Shown in pieces: positions 23,958 through 35,203 of a DNA stretch of 64,000 nt. Numbering within the stretch: the first letter of the stretch is position 1; every line of letters begins with the position of its first letter. The DNA is taken from assembly GCA_025506515.1 (NCBI GenBank), contig CM046444.1, positions 73,824,192-73,888,191 of the forward strand, read 5' to 3'. A program made the position numbers and the translations under genes. The notes under the pieces were generated by a model. It saw only the letters and a program-made list of their open reading frames with translations. It was not told the DNA's origin and made no database searches. This stretch comes from Flaveria trinervia (lineage: Eukaryota; Streptophyta; Magnoliopsida; Asterales; Asteraceae).

Positions 23958-26900
23958 ATGGCGACTATGAAACTCAAACCTAGACACAACTGTGTTGCCT
24001 ACCTCTCGAAATCGGCCTTCTGGAACAAATTTGATAATGCCATCGATCTTATGGTGGATTCCCAATACCGAACTGCTTTTCTTTTGAATACTACCATATA
24101 CCCTGATTCCTTACACCAATTCTGGACCAACGTCTCTGTCACAACTGGTGAAAATGATAGCCAAATCACCCTCCAGTCGTTGGTTAACTAGAAACAGGTG
24201 GTAATCAGCCCTGACATCATTCGCAAAACCCTAAACTTGCATGATGCCACCTGTATTATACAATACCCGAGAGACACCATTGATATGTCTTTCATCAACA
24301 ACGGGTATGAAGGAACTTAAGTGATACAACCATTCTCAAAAAGCACTTCCATGATGCTGAAAGACTTATCTTCCACATGGTGAATGTCTGTCTTGCTCCA
24401 AAGATATCTTCATGGGATCAGATGTCCTCAAGATGGCAACAGGTATTGTACTCTATCTTTGAATGACAAAATCTAAATTTTTCTGAGATAGTGTTTATGG
24501 AACTAAAGGATCTGGCTCAGAAACCTGTGACAAACAGATAGCTACTATATCCCAGGTTTCTCATGGCCATAATTTTTAATCAATTAAAATCTGACGGCCT
24601 TGTTGGTCTTGGAGTCCCTGCTCCAGCTGTTTTAGCTGAGGTATACTCCAGACATAACTCTAACCCTACTCTCAAAGGGGCTTCTCGGCTGCTCAAACCC
24701 AAGCAGAGGGAACCCACAGCCTCCACCTCCAGATACAAAGTCCCCACCAAACCCAAACCTCAAAAGCCCAAAAAGGCTACTCAGGGAGATGAGTCCCCTG
24801 TGGATGCCCCTATACCACCAATAGAGGAAACACATACTGGTTCTAACCCCCCAGTTATGTCAGAGACTCAACTAGCTAAAACCTCACAAGTATCCTCTGA
24901 ACAGGATCCTGTTCCAACAACAATTGGGGATACCACATTACTGGAACCTATCCCAGTTGAGAAGGTTACCATTGAAGAGCATCTCTCACCCCGGGTGCAA
25001 TCTGCTTCTCACCAATCTCCAAATGCAACCACCCCTCAAAGCCCAGCCCTTATAGTTTCTAAAGTGCTGAGTGAGCTGCATTCCTCACCCCCTCTCCAGA
25101 AACCGATTAACACTGGGAATACCTCAACATTTGAGGGGGAGGACCAAAATGCTGCTGATAACCCACAACATAGGGGTTATAATGTTCAATCTCCAAGTGT
25201 AGAAGAGGAGGTTAGAACATCTGGTCAGGCTGCCACTTCTACTGATTCAGCAAATGAACAGGATGAAGTTGGTACCATATATAAGACCTCACCAGAGGCA
25301 ACTGCCAATGAAGGACAAAGTCCTGAGGCAGGAAGTCCCCAGAACCAAGAACAAGGGGCACATGCATATACTGATCTATACTCAGGACATGTACATCCTG
25401 ATTTAATTAGGAAGTCAGATGATTCAGCAAAGACTGATGATGACCTGGGCTTTTTCTTCGATGTCTTAGCCCATAACACATCCTAGAGACTGAGGTGAGC
25501 AGACTCAAAGAGATGCTAGCCAAAATGTCTCAGGATAAAAGTCCATCTATCCCTATTGACCCACAGATGGCACCTTCATTTGAAGGTGCACGAAACACAC
25601 AGCCAATACACTTAACTAAGCCACCAGCCACTACTTTTGGCACGACCTCTCAGGGACAGAACCCCTCTGAGCAGATGGTTGCGACCTTTGAAAAATCCTT
25701 ACCTCTCATCACTCCCATCATCACTGAGATAGTACATAACGCCATTGATGAGGGGATCTCCTCAAATCTCCAAACACTTGTTGATGATGTTGTGCAAAAG
25801 TCACTTTCTACCATTCAAACCCCTGAACCCAATGCACCCAAAAAGGGGGAGTCTAAGGCAGTAAAAGAAAGAAAGAGGAAGACAGTGGTTGATGAGAAAC
25901 AACAAGAAAAAGAAAAGGAGCTAGAGAAAGAGAAACAACTTATCACTTATAAAAGGAAGAAAAGTGCTGAAACACAAGAGCCTGTTGGAGAGAAATCCTT
26001 AGAAGATCTGGTTAAAGAAGCCGATGAAGCTCACACTAGATCTATGGACAGAATAATAGACCAACTCTTTAGACAGGGCTTTGATATAGCCACTTTAGAC
26101 AATGAAATCAAAAGGCTGGAAGTTAAGGAAATACAAGAAGGATGGGCTAGTTACAGTGTGATGGATAGGAAAGGTTGGAGATAAAGATCAGATTTATTGC
26201 AAAATACTTGGGAAGATCATTGATTGAGATCAAATCATGGACCAGAGACAATATTCTGGAAATAACCGCCAGAATCTGTTCTTCTGAAGCATTCAATAGG
26301 GGGTTAATTATAGAAGCATTGGATGAGGCAAGTGTTGGGAAGAGAACTCATATGGCCAAGCTCTCCAAAGCCAAACTTACCACAAAAATGCTAGATCAGC
26401 CTTCCCTAACTCCAACTCATAAACAACCAACTCCAAAGCCTGCCAACCCTATCCCTAAACCAAAACCACTCACAACTCAACCCACAAAACCAATTCCATT
26501 ACCTCAAAAACCACCTCAAACCACACCCAGTGATCAACCCAGAAGGAGGAGAAGGGTGTTGAGGGTAGAAGAAGAAGAAGAGGATGATAATGGAGAAAGT
26601 CTACCAATCTCTGCTATTCTCAAACTTAAAACACACGAGCCCAGAAGTCAACACATGATCACACCTGACTTGCCAATGCAAATGGTGAAAGTGAAGATTG
26701 AAGAAGCAGAACAGCAGAAGCAGCATGATGAGCAATTTCTCAAAATGGTTGACAAGGACTTCCCCAAGTCCTCATCCATTCAAGAAATGAAGAAACAAGC
26801 TCTGAGGCTGTACACTCTTAGGCACACATTCCAACATCAAAGAGAAAGAGTGAGGATTTGGCCAGACCCCAGGGTAAGTTCCCGAATTCACAAGAAGAAC

Positions 26901-27473
26901 ATACCATGTAGATATCATGGCCAAGTGAAAAAGACTTTGAATGCTGCAATTATGTTGGCTATGGTAGTCTCACCCTGGGAGATTATAGAAGAATTCAAGA
27001 GAGCACACAACTCAAGACAACCCCTCAATCTATACTTGAAAACAAAATGATCAAGAAGGGGCTGTTATACAAGAGACTTGAAGATCTTCAAGAGAGTGAA
27101 CTCCAGTTGTTGCTAGAAGGCTCTCATCTAGATGAATTCGCATACAGAGAGATCACAACTATTGAGTTAAAGAATGGGAAGACAGTAAGATATCTGTCTA
27201 AATATTATGGCCCAGAGTTCTTCTTTGAGGAAGAAGCAGAACAACTCACCAAGGAGGAACAAGTTGTTCTCCTTGAGGCCTATGCAAGAGAGTCTTATAG
27301 ACTCATCAATGGGAATTAGGTTTCATGGTTGGGACAAGACTCTGTGTTCAGTTTCCCCAAGACAGAGTTCCCTTCCATACTTAGCCAATCAAAAGATCAG
27401 AAACCTTTTCCTGGCCTGTGCTTACATGATTACCTCTGAAGCTGATCAAGAGGGTGTTCCTGCCTCAGAATAA
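23958..27473 (+). pseudogene. Accessory ORF of element A family (plus copy)
   Basis: ATG 23958 opens MATMKLKPRHNCVAYLSKSAFW. The N-terminal module carries ITLQSLVN, a TAG at 24189-24191 where tryptophan is expected, FINNGYEG, and LLYPRFLMAIIFNQL (24540-24585). Two long open stretches then follow: 24563-25486 (Pro/Thr-rich, with an acidic KTDDDLGFFFDVLAHNT end) and 25495-26184 plus 26175-27050 (coiled-coil-like EKEKELEKEKQLITYKRKK, DQLFRQGFDIATL, RICSSEAFNRGLIIEALDEA). The end is FAYREITTIELKNG...YYGPEFFFE (27130-27230). It is the best preserved copy of this ORF in the window. No transmembrane segment seen. Function unknown. Confidence 0.8.
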
Positions 27474-27511
27474 GTGGGATCATCAATAAACTTAGAGGTT
27501 TTGGCGGCATT

Positions 27512-27526
27512 GGTTCAGGGGGAATT
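27512..27526 (+). other. Polypurine tract of plus module of A
   Basis: GGTTCAGGGGGAATT directly precedes the LTR start TGTTGGACC at 27527. Confidence 0.9.
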
Positions 27527-28330
27527 TGTTGGACCAAAAGAACCAATGAGCCTAATCAGAAAAACCTCAAAGTCCCATAGACATTACAACTGATGAAGAA
27601 GATCACAACAGCTGAAGACATCAGCTGATTAGAAGGTCTGAAGACAAAGTCTAAAGACAAGATCTGATGATTTCTACTGAAGACCAAGTCTAAAAGTAAA
27701 GTACTCAAGACAAAGTCTGAAAGTGAAGTACTGAAGACAAAGTCTGAAGCTATCAACTGAAGACAACGTCTGAAGCTATCAACTGAAGACAATGTCTGAA
27801 GTAAAAGTCTGAAGAACAAGGACTGAAGATAAAGACTGAAGACCAGAGTGATCAGTAGTTGTCACAACAGCTGAAGTTATTAACTTCAGTAGTGGTGATG
27901 GTTTCGTTTTTAGTACTTGTAATTTACCTTTCAGTAGTTTATAGTTTCAGTAGTTTTAGTTTAGTCGTTTTATGTTTTTGTAATTAGCACTCTGAGATGT
28001 GATCAGTTGTTAAGAACATTCTCAGTAGTTTGCATAGTTTCAGTTGTTTGTATAAATCTGATAGATGTCACTATCAAGTGACATCAGCAGATGTCACATC
28101 CTTATATAAGGAATGTTGACCTAATTCTAACGCGTGACATTCAGCCACCACGAAAGCATTTTGAATGAAATATTCCTTTTGCAGAATTCCCTCTCTCTCT
28201 CTCTCTCTCTCTATAATCGTGTGCTTTTCTATTGAATATCAATTGAGTTCTTGCTAAATTGTCTAATTCATTGTTCAAATTCCGCTGCAATCTACTCTAA
28301 TTGATCAAACTTAAATCACTAATCCTAACA
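27527..28330 (+). repeat. LTR of plus module inside element A
   Basis: Starts TGTTGGACCAAAAG and ends near 28330 (CCTAACA) just before the minus-strand gag. It is 804 bases and clearly more diverged from the two outer LTRs than they are from each other. It has degenerate AAGACAAAGTCTGA units (27600-27850), a TATATAAGG box near 28112 and a (CT)n run at 28189-28212. Confidence 0.85.
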
Positions 28331-30356
28331 AGACCACATATTTCACATGGCTTTTTCTTCATATTCTGTTGATCAGCTACTGAAGAAGATGAAACTACTG
28401 AAGGTGTGTTCTTCAGTACTTTCTTCCTCTTAGTACTTATGTGAAGTACTGAAGGATTTGTAACAACTGAAGACTTGCTCTTCAGAAGTTTTCTCTCAGT
28501 GCATTTGGATTTCCTGATAGACTCTTCAGCAGTTATCAAACCATGTTTGGTTCCATTTGGTTTGAAATGTTCTTCAGGTGTTGTTACTTGCTCTTCAGCA
28601 CTTTGAGCACCTTGTGAGACAACACCTGAAGTGCTCAGCTTTTCTTTGATCATGTGTTCATCAGTAGTAAGACCATCAGCACATTGATTAGCTGAGGTAC
28701 TATTACTGACTTCATCCTCTGATTGTACATTATCACTTGAGGATAAGACACATAATGATGTGGTTTGGGAATTGATTTGATCTTCAGATTTTACTTCTGT
28801 CTTCGGAGTAAAATCGGTATGAGGTTCAATGTGATTATATCTAATCCCAAACTTCACATTTGAAGCAGTTTGCTTACTGAGAAGCATTTCAAACCCCTTG
28901 CAAGATGTTACCTAGTGTTCACACTCCACTTGAGTAGCTGCAAGTGTTTCTTTGAGACTCTTGTGATTTTCTAAAATGACCTCTACCTTAGCCTTTTCAT
29001 TAGTGATTTGGCATTTTAATTTGTAAATCTCATCATCTTTTTCTTTTAAAACAGACTCAAACTCAGCTTTTCGTTTGGAAATCACTTTCTATAGGTCAAG
29101 ATTTTGATTAATTAAAGCTACATTTGCTTCTATAATTGAGGCAAAAGCAGCTATGCATGACTCAGAACATAACTTGGCCTTAGCCTCAAAAGATACTTGT
29201 GGTACCTGTGATGATGAACCATTTGAGCTTGAACCACCAGTAGACTCCAGGGCCATAAGAGCAAGATTTCCAAAAGGATTTTCACCACCATCTTGACAAG
29301 CACGAGAAAACATTTGTTTAGAATCACCAGAAAGATCATCTCGTAAATTACTCTCATCGACAACACCAAGAGTGAAAAAGATTTGATGTGATTGAGATTA
29401 AGATTGAGATTGTTGACTTGATTGAGATGGTGGAGGCTCAGGTAGGGCATGTGATTGTTGAGCTATGGGTACAGGAACCTGATTGGACTGTGGCATGTAA
29501 AAACAGGGATAAGGATATGGCATTTGACCTTGAGGAACAAAATACGCAGGAGATGATTGATTTTGTGAATGATGACCAGAATTGGTAGAATGTTGCCCTT
29601 TGTTTTGTGAATTATTGCTTGGAAAGGTCACAAAGGGTGTAGAAGAGTTAGATCCAGATGATCTACACTCTCTTGCAAAGTGTCCTAGTCTATGGCACTT
29701 GTGACACCTCAACTTGCTCTTGTCAAAACCAACTTTGGTTTTTCCAAAGAGACCAGGGAATTTTCTACCTGTCCTTCTCTAATATTTTTGAGATCTGATA
29801 TTAACTAATGCCATTTGGCTCAAAATATCCATATCTTCCAAATCATCATCAGCAATTCCTTTCAAATCATCCATCAAAAAGCACAGATTGTCACTATTAC
29901 ATCCTGAATTACCATCAATACCAACAAAAGCATGATCTCCAATGTTTGAAGAGAAATCAATATGCTCATCATAGGAACTTTCAAATGTAGCATATTCTGA
30001 CTAATGACCAACCAGAGCAGCATTCCCTGGTACAAAGTCCTTAGTGAGCTTCCCACATGAAGTCAGTTTTCTTTTCTGTTCTATCTCTCTTTCAAATGTA
30101 AGCAGTCTCCGATGAAGTTGGGTGAGAGATAGATTATCTAGATTTGCACTTGAGCGTAGGACAATGGTATATGTGTCCCGTCTCTCAGGCAGGGATCTGA
30201 GAAATCTGTTGTTTATCTGATTGTTTGTATATTCATGTTTAACCATTTTCAACTCAGATATCAAATAGGAGAATCGCTCAAACTTTTGAGTCAGTGACTC
30301 ACCCTTTCTATGAGAGAATGTCTCATATTGCTGGGTTCATTGATTGATGTAGCCAT
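28331..30356 (-). pseudogene. gag of element A, internally deleted
   Basis: ATG 30356 opens MATSINEPSNM, then the sequence jumps to the second half of the UBN2 core (KGESLTQKFERFSYLISELK), so roughly 100 residues of the N-terminal core are missing and the frame is shifted there. Downstream are FLRSLPERRDTY, an acidic helix, an intact CCHC knuckle CHKCHRLGHFAREC (about 29665-29706), a Gln/Ser/Pro-rich tail, a coiled-coil-like part (28920-29110) and a Ser-rich end. A second cysteine motif CEICGL is cut by the plus LTR at 28330. About five in-frame stops. Protease should follow but is absent. Confidence 0.8.
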
Positions 30357-30573
30357 TTTCACCAATTCAAACAGGTTCAATAATAGTTTAACGAACCTAA
30401 CTCAAAAACTCAACAACATAATTCGAAATAAGAAGAATCTCAAATTGATTCACAGGAAGCAACAGAAAAACAAACTCTATAACCAATTCTTGCAAATTTT
30501 CCAATTCGATCAAACTGAGATATCAAAAGAACAGTTTCAATGATCAATTGTTAAATCGATCAATGATTAACCA

Positions 30574-30585
30574 GCTCTGATACCA
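30574..30585 (-). other. Primer binding site of element A
   Basis: Perfect TGGTATCAGAGC on the minus strand, two bases (AA) from the LTR end at 30588. Confidence 0.95.
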
Positions 30586-30587
30586 TT

Positions 30588-31559
30588 TGAAGGGATCGAG
30601 ATCTAGTTTGATCAAATAGATTAGGATTTGCAGCGGAATAGCACACGAATTAGACGAAATTCTAGCAAGAATAATCTGAATATTCAATCAAATAGTAACA
30701 GTTATAGAGAGAGAGTTTTCTACAAACCAAACGTTTTCATTCATGCACAAACTTCCATCGAGGGAAATTAGGTCAAAATTCCTTTTATAAGGAATGTGAC
30801 ATCAGTTGACGTCACATGATAGTGACATCTAACTGATTTATACAAACAACTGAAATTAAACTAAACTACTGAAGATGTCCACAACAACTGAGGACAACTT
30901 CATTAGAAGCTAAGTATAAACTAACATTATAACTACTGAAGTTATAACATCTAAAGTATAAGAACATCAGATGTTTTACATAACATAAAACTACTGATTA
31001 CATACTACTGAACTATAAACCATCACAACTACTGAAGAGAACTACTTCAGCTGTTGTGACAACTTCTGAGAACTTTGTCTTCAGACTTTGTCTTCAGCAG
31101 TTGTCTTCAGACTTTGTCTTCAGCAGTTGTCTTCAGACTTTGTCTTCAGCAGTTGTCTTCAGACTTTGTCTTCAGCAGTTGTCTTCAGACTTTGTCTTCA
31201 GCAGTTGTCTTCAGACTTGGTCTTCAGACTTTGTCTTCAGACTTTGTCTTCAGACTTTGTCTTCAGACTTTGTCTTCAGACTTTGTCTTCAGACTTTGTC
31301 TTCAGACTTTGTCTTCAGACTTTGTCTTCAGCAGTTGTCTTCAGACTTTGTCTTCAGACTTTGTCTTCAGACTTTGTCTTCAGACTTTGTCTTCAGACTT
31401 TGTCTTCAGACTTTGTCTTCAGACTTTGTCTTCAGACTTTGTCTTCAGACTTTGTCTTTAGACTTTGTCTTCAGCAGATGTAGATCACTTCAGTTGTTTT
31501 GATGTCTGTGGGACTTAAAGGTTTTTCTGATCTGGCTCATTGGTTCTTTTGGTCCAACA
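30588..31559 (-). repeat. 5' LTR of element A
   Basis: 972 bases, TG...CA ended, starting TGTTGG at 31559 and ending CCCTTCA at 30588. It is 273 bases longer than its partner at 14784-15482, nearly all from expansion of the 13-bp array at 31070-31470. Confidence 0.9.
31070..31470. repeat. 13-bp minisatellite in 5' LTR of A
   Basis: About thirty units of GTCTTCAGACTTT, alternating in the first half with GTCTTCAGCAGTT. Because 13 is not a multiple of 3 and the unit lacks stops, all three frames stay open; these are not proteins. Confidence 0.95.
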
Positions 31560-31564
31560 AACAC
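31560..31564. other. Target site duplication of element A, right copy
   Basis: AACAC directly after the right LTR end, matching 14779-14783. Confidence 0.85.
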
Positions 31565-34500
31565 TATGACCACCTCACCTGTTCTCCAATCATAGTACCA
31601 CCACTTGAGGTGTGGAGTGAAGTCCTGTGGCATTTCCGTTAAGGTATTCTAGGCATCGTGCACGGAGGACTCCACTTCAGCATTATTTTTTCTTTTTCCA
31701 GTAATGACATCAACTTCAGATCTTCAGATATATCTCGTTGGTAGTTAAGGTTTGAAGTTGACCCACCTGGTGTGGTATTCTCTCTTTAAAGCAGCTACAA
31801 ACCAGCCTGACATCTTACGAGGGTCAGCATATAGCAACTTCAATTTTGCTAGCTGGTTAAGCTCCAAACCCAGAAGAGTCTTTAGATCGTGTGGGAATCT
31901 GAAGTACTAGATCCCGTTCTCTCTTTTAACAACATAAACGTTAAGATCTTCAAAATAGGCCCACGCTATAATTTTTCCTGACACCATGTGATGCTTCTTC
32001 ACTTTATAGAGTTTGGTGTAGACATTTTACTTTGGAGCACTGCGCTGGGCTCAAATTTCTAGAAAACATGCTTCCTATTCAGCCTTCCTGATATTGACAT
32101 CTGCGTCTGAGGCTTGGGCTTGCTATTTATTCTTCTCTGACTCCTATGCCATTTTATCCAAAGTTTCAAAAGTATCACTAAGAACAGAGTCACCTAGATT
32201 AGGGACTACATTTCCCTTATTGTCAGCATACTCTGGATAATGTTGTGCGGTGATGTCTTCTATTTCGATTTCATCCACATCGTTAAGCTAATCGTCACTG
32301 TCCATGTACATATTAGGAGCATCCTTCACGATCTCGTGATGATTCAGTCGGAATATTTCAGCCAATTGCTCATCAGTGAGATCATGAATTATTTTTCTTT
32401 CATCACGAGTGTAACTCATAGATCTCCTGACTATCCCTTGTAGATCAATAATCGTTGTAAGTCGAGTCTTGATCTGTTAAAGGGGAGCAACATTGTATTC
32501 ATCTCATTGAAAATTTGGATCTGCTTGATTTTAAACATGTAACACTTCAACCATTATTCAATAATCAAATAGTAAACATCAAATATATACATAAACATTA
32601 ATTACATAATATTAATCCAAAATTCAATTACAAAGTTTTCAAGTACATAAATATCTAAACATTACTTTTCCCCTGAATAGCAGGCACATCACTAGGAGGG
32701 ACAGAAGATGACGCTCCTTACTCTTTATTTCTCTTTGTACGTCTCTCTTGACCTTGAGCTGAGGTAGATGCAGCTGCATCTCCTTCTTATCATCATCACT
32801 GTTCTGCCTTTCTCTTGTCTTTTCTTCATCACTTGTCTCATCATCATCACTCTCATCATCTTTACCATCATCATCATCATCATCTCCTTCTCTTATCGTA
32901 AGAGGCTCATACTTTGATCCCTTGAGCTTGAGCATGATGGTCTTGTTAGAAGCCTCCAACCCCTCTATCCTCTTTGCTGAGTGGACATTTTGCTCCTGGA
33001 GTTAGGTGATTTGCTGAGCTTGCTGTGAGGTCTGCTGTGCTTGGGTGGCGTTTAGCTCCACAAGCTAATGTAGTTGGGCGCTCTTTTCTTCATAAGCAGC
33101 TAACAGCTTCAGCACCATACGGTTAAGTGCTGACAGCTGTTCTTTTACCCTAATGGGAGGTAGAGATGAACCGGTGTGAAATGTAGGGTGGGATGATGGT
33201 CTGGCTTGGTGCTAGTGGTGGTGGTGGTGGTGGTGGTAGGGGTGAATATTGGGAGTGGTATAGATGTGGGTGGTTGTGGATGAGCTGTAGTGGTGGTGGA
33301 TGGGATGTGGGTAATTGGTGTAGTGGGTGTGGTAGTGGTGTGTGAGGTGGTAGTTGTGGTGGCAGGTGGTATGGTAGCAATGGTGGTGGTAGTGTTGGAA
33401 GGTGTGGTTGAGGTAGTGGCTGTGGTGTTAGATGAGCTCAGGGTAAACTTCAGTCTTTTCCCCTTCTTGCCATGGGGGTGAGCCATCCTCTTCTTCCTTG
33501 TGCCTCTAGGCACGGAGGCACCCCCTTGGCTGCTGGGCGGGTCCGGGGCATATGAAGGATCTGAATCAGCAGCAGCATCCCCGGATTCTCCTGGGCATCA
33601 ACCAACCGCCTTCAAACCTCTGTCTATGGCAACCACCCTGCTACCCACAGTCCTCGTTAGAGGCTCCCCATCACTCTCCCCCTCCTCATGAGGAGGTCAA
33701 AAGTCCTAATGGAAACATAAGCGGGTGGTGGAGGTATAACATGTGCAGTGCTGGCCCTAGAAATACGGGCCCAGAGTCTCCACCAGTATCACCGTCATCA
33801 TCGGAGTCATCAGAGAGAAGAGCAATCTGCTCAGCATCTGAGTCACTCTTCTCATGGCGCCACTTATGCCTTCCCAGCACCATGTACTCCACCTGGGCCA
33901 GATGCCCGATTAGTCTTTTAACAGGAGGTTTGACCTGCTTTCCCCAGTAGACCTTCATGCGGCCTAGTGTCGTGTCATCCATCTCCTCGAGTGACACCAC
34001 ATCCTCGCTCTCCTTAGGCAGAGAGGGCAGCTTCTCATCAATAACCATCTAAAGAAACCTCTGGTACATGCAAAAACCCTCTTTCCCTTTAGCCTCCAGA
34101 TTCTCAATCACGTCTGAGAAAATCATGCTCGAGAAGATGAAGGGGTGGTTCAATACTAGTGCCACGTAGGCATTCTAAATCTGGTCTAAAAGATCATCAA
34201 ACCCTCCCCTCCTAGAGGCTATGCACTTAAGTATCACATGTGCTATGTACTTGTGCAGGGGACACAGGTTGCTCTTGTTGAGCACCCCTGCATTTATGTT
34301 CCTAGGGTACTTAATCCTGAGGAAACACCCTCGCACTGTTAGAGGGTGTAATATGGTCGGGGGATCTACATCATCACCCAGATCTAGTACTCGATGAATA
34401 TCATCAACAGTCACCTCGATAACCTACCCAAAAATAGTGCTCCGGATGCAGTAGGGCTCGTGAGATCGATCAACCGATGCACCCTCCCAGAAGGACTGTT

Positions 34501-34659
34501 GTATAGACCTGTAGGGGTTTCATAGTGTAGATGTAGCTCTGTGGATCCGGGATCTCTTAAGAACAAAATGATCCCAGCATACTCGGCACCATTTCGAGTT
34601 GTGGCATCCAGATGAGGACAAATGTTATGCTTGGTGTTTATGGTCCACCTATCAGCCAT
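31565..34659 (-). pseudogene. Accessory ORF of element B (main part)
   Basis: The start chosen is ATG 34659 (MADRWTINTKHNICPHLDA), five bases after a splice acceptor. The N-terminal module carries TVDDIHRVLDLGDDV, SRRGGFDDLLDQI and MYQRFL (34050-34069), homologous in layout to families A, F and I. Then an acidic region (33780-33850), a nuclear-localisation-like pattern RKKRMAHPHGKKGKR (33440-33500), a Thr/Pro-rich stretch (33145-33420), a coiled-coil and Asp-rich segment (32780-32900), an intron-like gap (32521-32665), and a C-terminal part that is broken by element A at 31565 and resumes at 14778. It has several stops (for example at 34411 and 34047). Function unknown. Confidence 0.75.
32521..32665 (-). 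other. Phase-1 intron-like segment in accessory ORF of B
   Basis: On the minus strand AAAA/GTAATG (donor, 32665) to TCAAGCAG (acceptor, 32521), 145 bases, AT-rich. Removing it joins the upstream and downstream reading frames in phase. The homologous copy in E (52158-52308) has the same two sites and phase. Confidence 0.55.
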
Positions 34660-34663
34660 CAAC

Positions 34664-35203
34664 CTGTAACACACGGAGCATACAAGTTAGATCATCACAC
34701 AACACAAACTATATGTAATTAACGTGTTAGAAATCAGTCTGGTTCAATCATGCGATTGAACCATACGACTGAGTTCTGTCGTTTGACCTAACATGCAAGT
34801 GGACACAATCGGCTGACTGATCATGTGATTGAGTTCAATGAGGTGACTAAGCCTGCGATTGGTTCAGTCGGCTGACTGAGCTCATTCGTACCATTTATTC
34901 GGCCGACTGAGTGATTAGACCAGCTCAGTCGGGCGATTGAAGTTCATCCGGGTGTCCAGTTGCATGATCCACTGTTTCTTCTACTGAAATTCGATTTTTG
35001 ACCAAATCTTAAAATTAGACATGGTGTTTTTGTTCATTCGACTCGCAATAACCATACTAAGTATTTAATAAACTTGATATCAACATTTTACTTAGATTTA
35101 TTAAGTTATTTGTCCAATTTTAGTCTCGGGTCTTGTTAGGGTCGAGTGTCAAAAATTATGGCTAAAATCAACCGAAATTTGGTGAGATAGCACCGCAATG
35201 TAC
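34664..35203 (-). other. Putative 5' UTR intron before accessory ORF of B
   Basis: Donor ATGCAG/GTACATTG at 35203 and acceptor TGTGTTACAG at 34664 (minus strand), 540 bases, ending five bases before the accessory ATG. It is AT-rich in part but also contains CAGTCGGCCGACTGA repeats (34741-34930). Confidence 0.4.

Larger units (their letters stand above)
14784..28330. repeat. 13.5-kb imperfect palindrome (inverted repeat of A modules)
   Basis: The left arm (14784-21442, minus copy) and right arm (21489-28330, plus copy) hold the same parts in mirror order: LTR, accessory ORF, RNase H, RT, linker. The 46-base unpaired centre is 21443-21488. Near the centre the arms match closely, for example GTTGATGATGATTTCAG and GATCAACTGCCTGAGT on both; by eye about 85 percent over 300 bases. 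Both arms end at the same homologous point in the IN-RT linker. Confidence 0.85.
14784..31559 (-). mobile_element. Composite copia element A with internal inverted module
   Basis: Both outer LTRs are in minus orientation (5' LTR 30588-31559, 3' LTR 14784-15482) and an AACAC duplication flanks the unit, so it is delimited as one insertion in element B. Inside, minus-strand gag (28331-30356) is not followed by PR-IN but by a plus-strand LTR-terminated module (21489-28330) of the same family, after which the minus-strand linker-RT-RNase H-accessory ORF resumes (15590-21442). Protease and integrase are absent from both strands. The outer LTRs look about 93 percent identical by eye outside their 13-bp array. 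Confidence 0.85.

Noticed and set aside
15590..27473. Envelope-gene interpretation of the accessory ORFs
   Set aside because: No signal peptide, hydrophobic membrane segment or cleavage-type site was seen; the products look soluble, charged and low in hydrophobic runs.
28331..30356. Gag belonging to the plus-strand LTR at 27527
   Set aside because: Its strand is minus and its PBS lies next to the minus LTR at 30588; no PBS follows the plus LTR end.
31056..31502. Three overlapping open frames of 128-148 residues with LSSDFVFRLCLQ repeats
   Set aside because: They are produced by the stop-free 13-bp LTR array, open in all frames; no codon bias and no start context.
33145..33513. Open frames on both strands in a GGTGGT/ACCACC-rich segment
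   Set aside because: The minus frame is the Thr/Pro-rich part of the B accessory ORF (E has the same order); the plus frames are its shadow, not separate genes.
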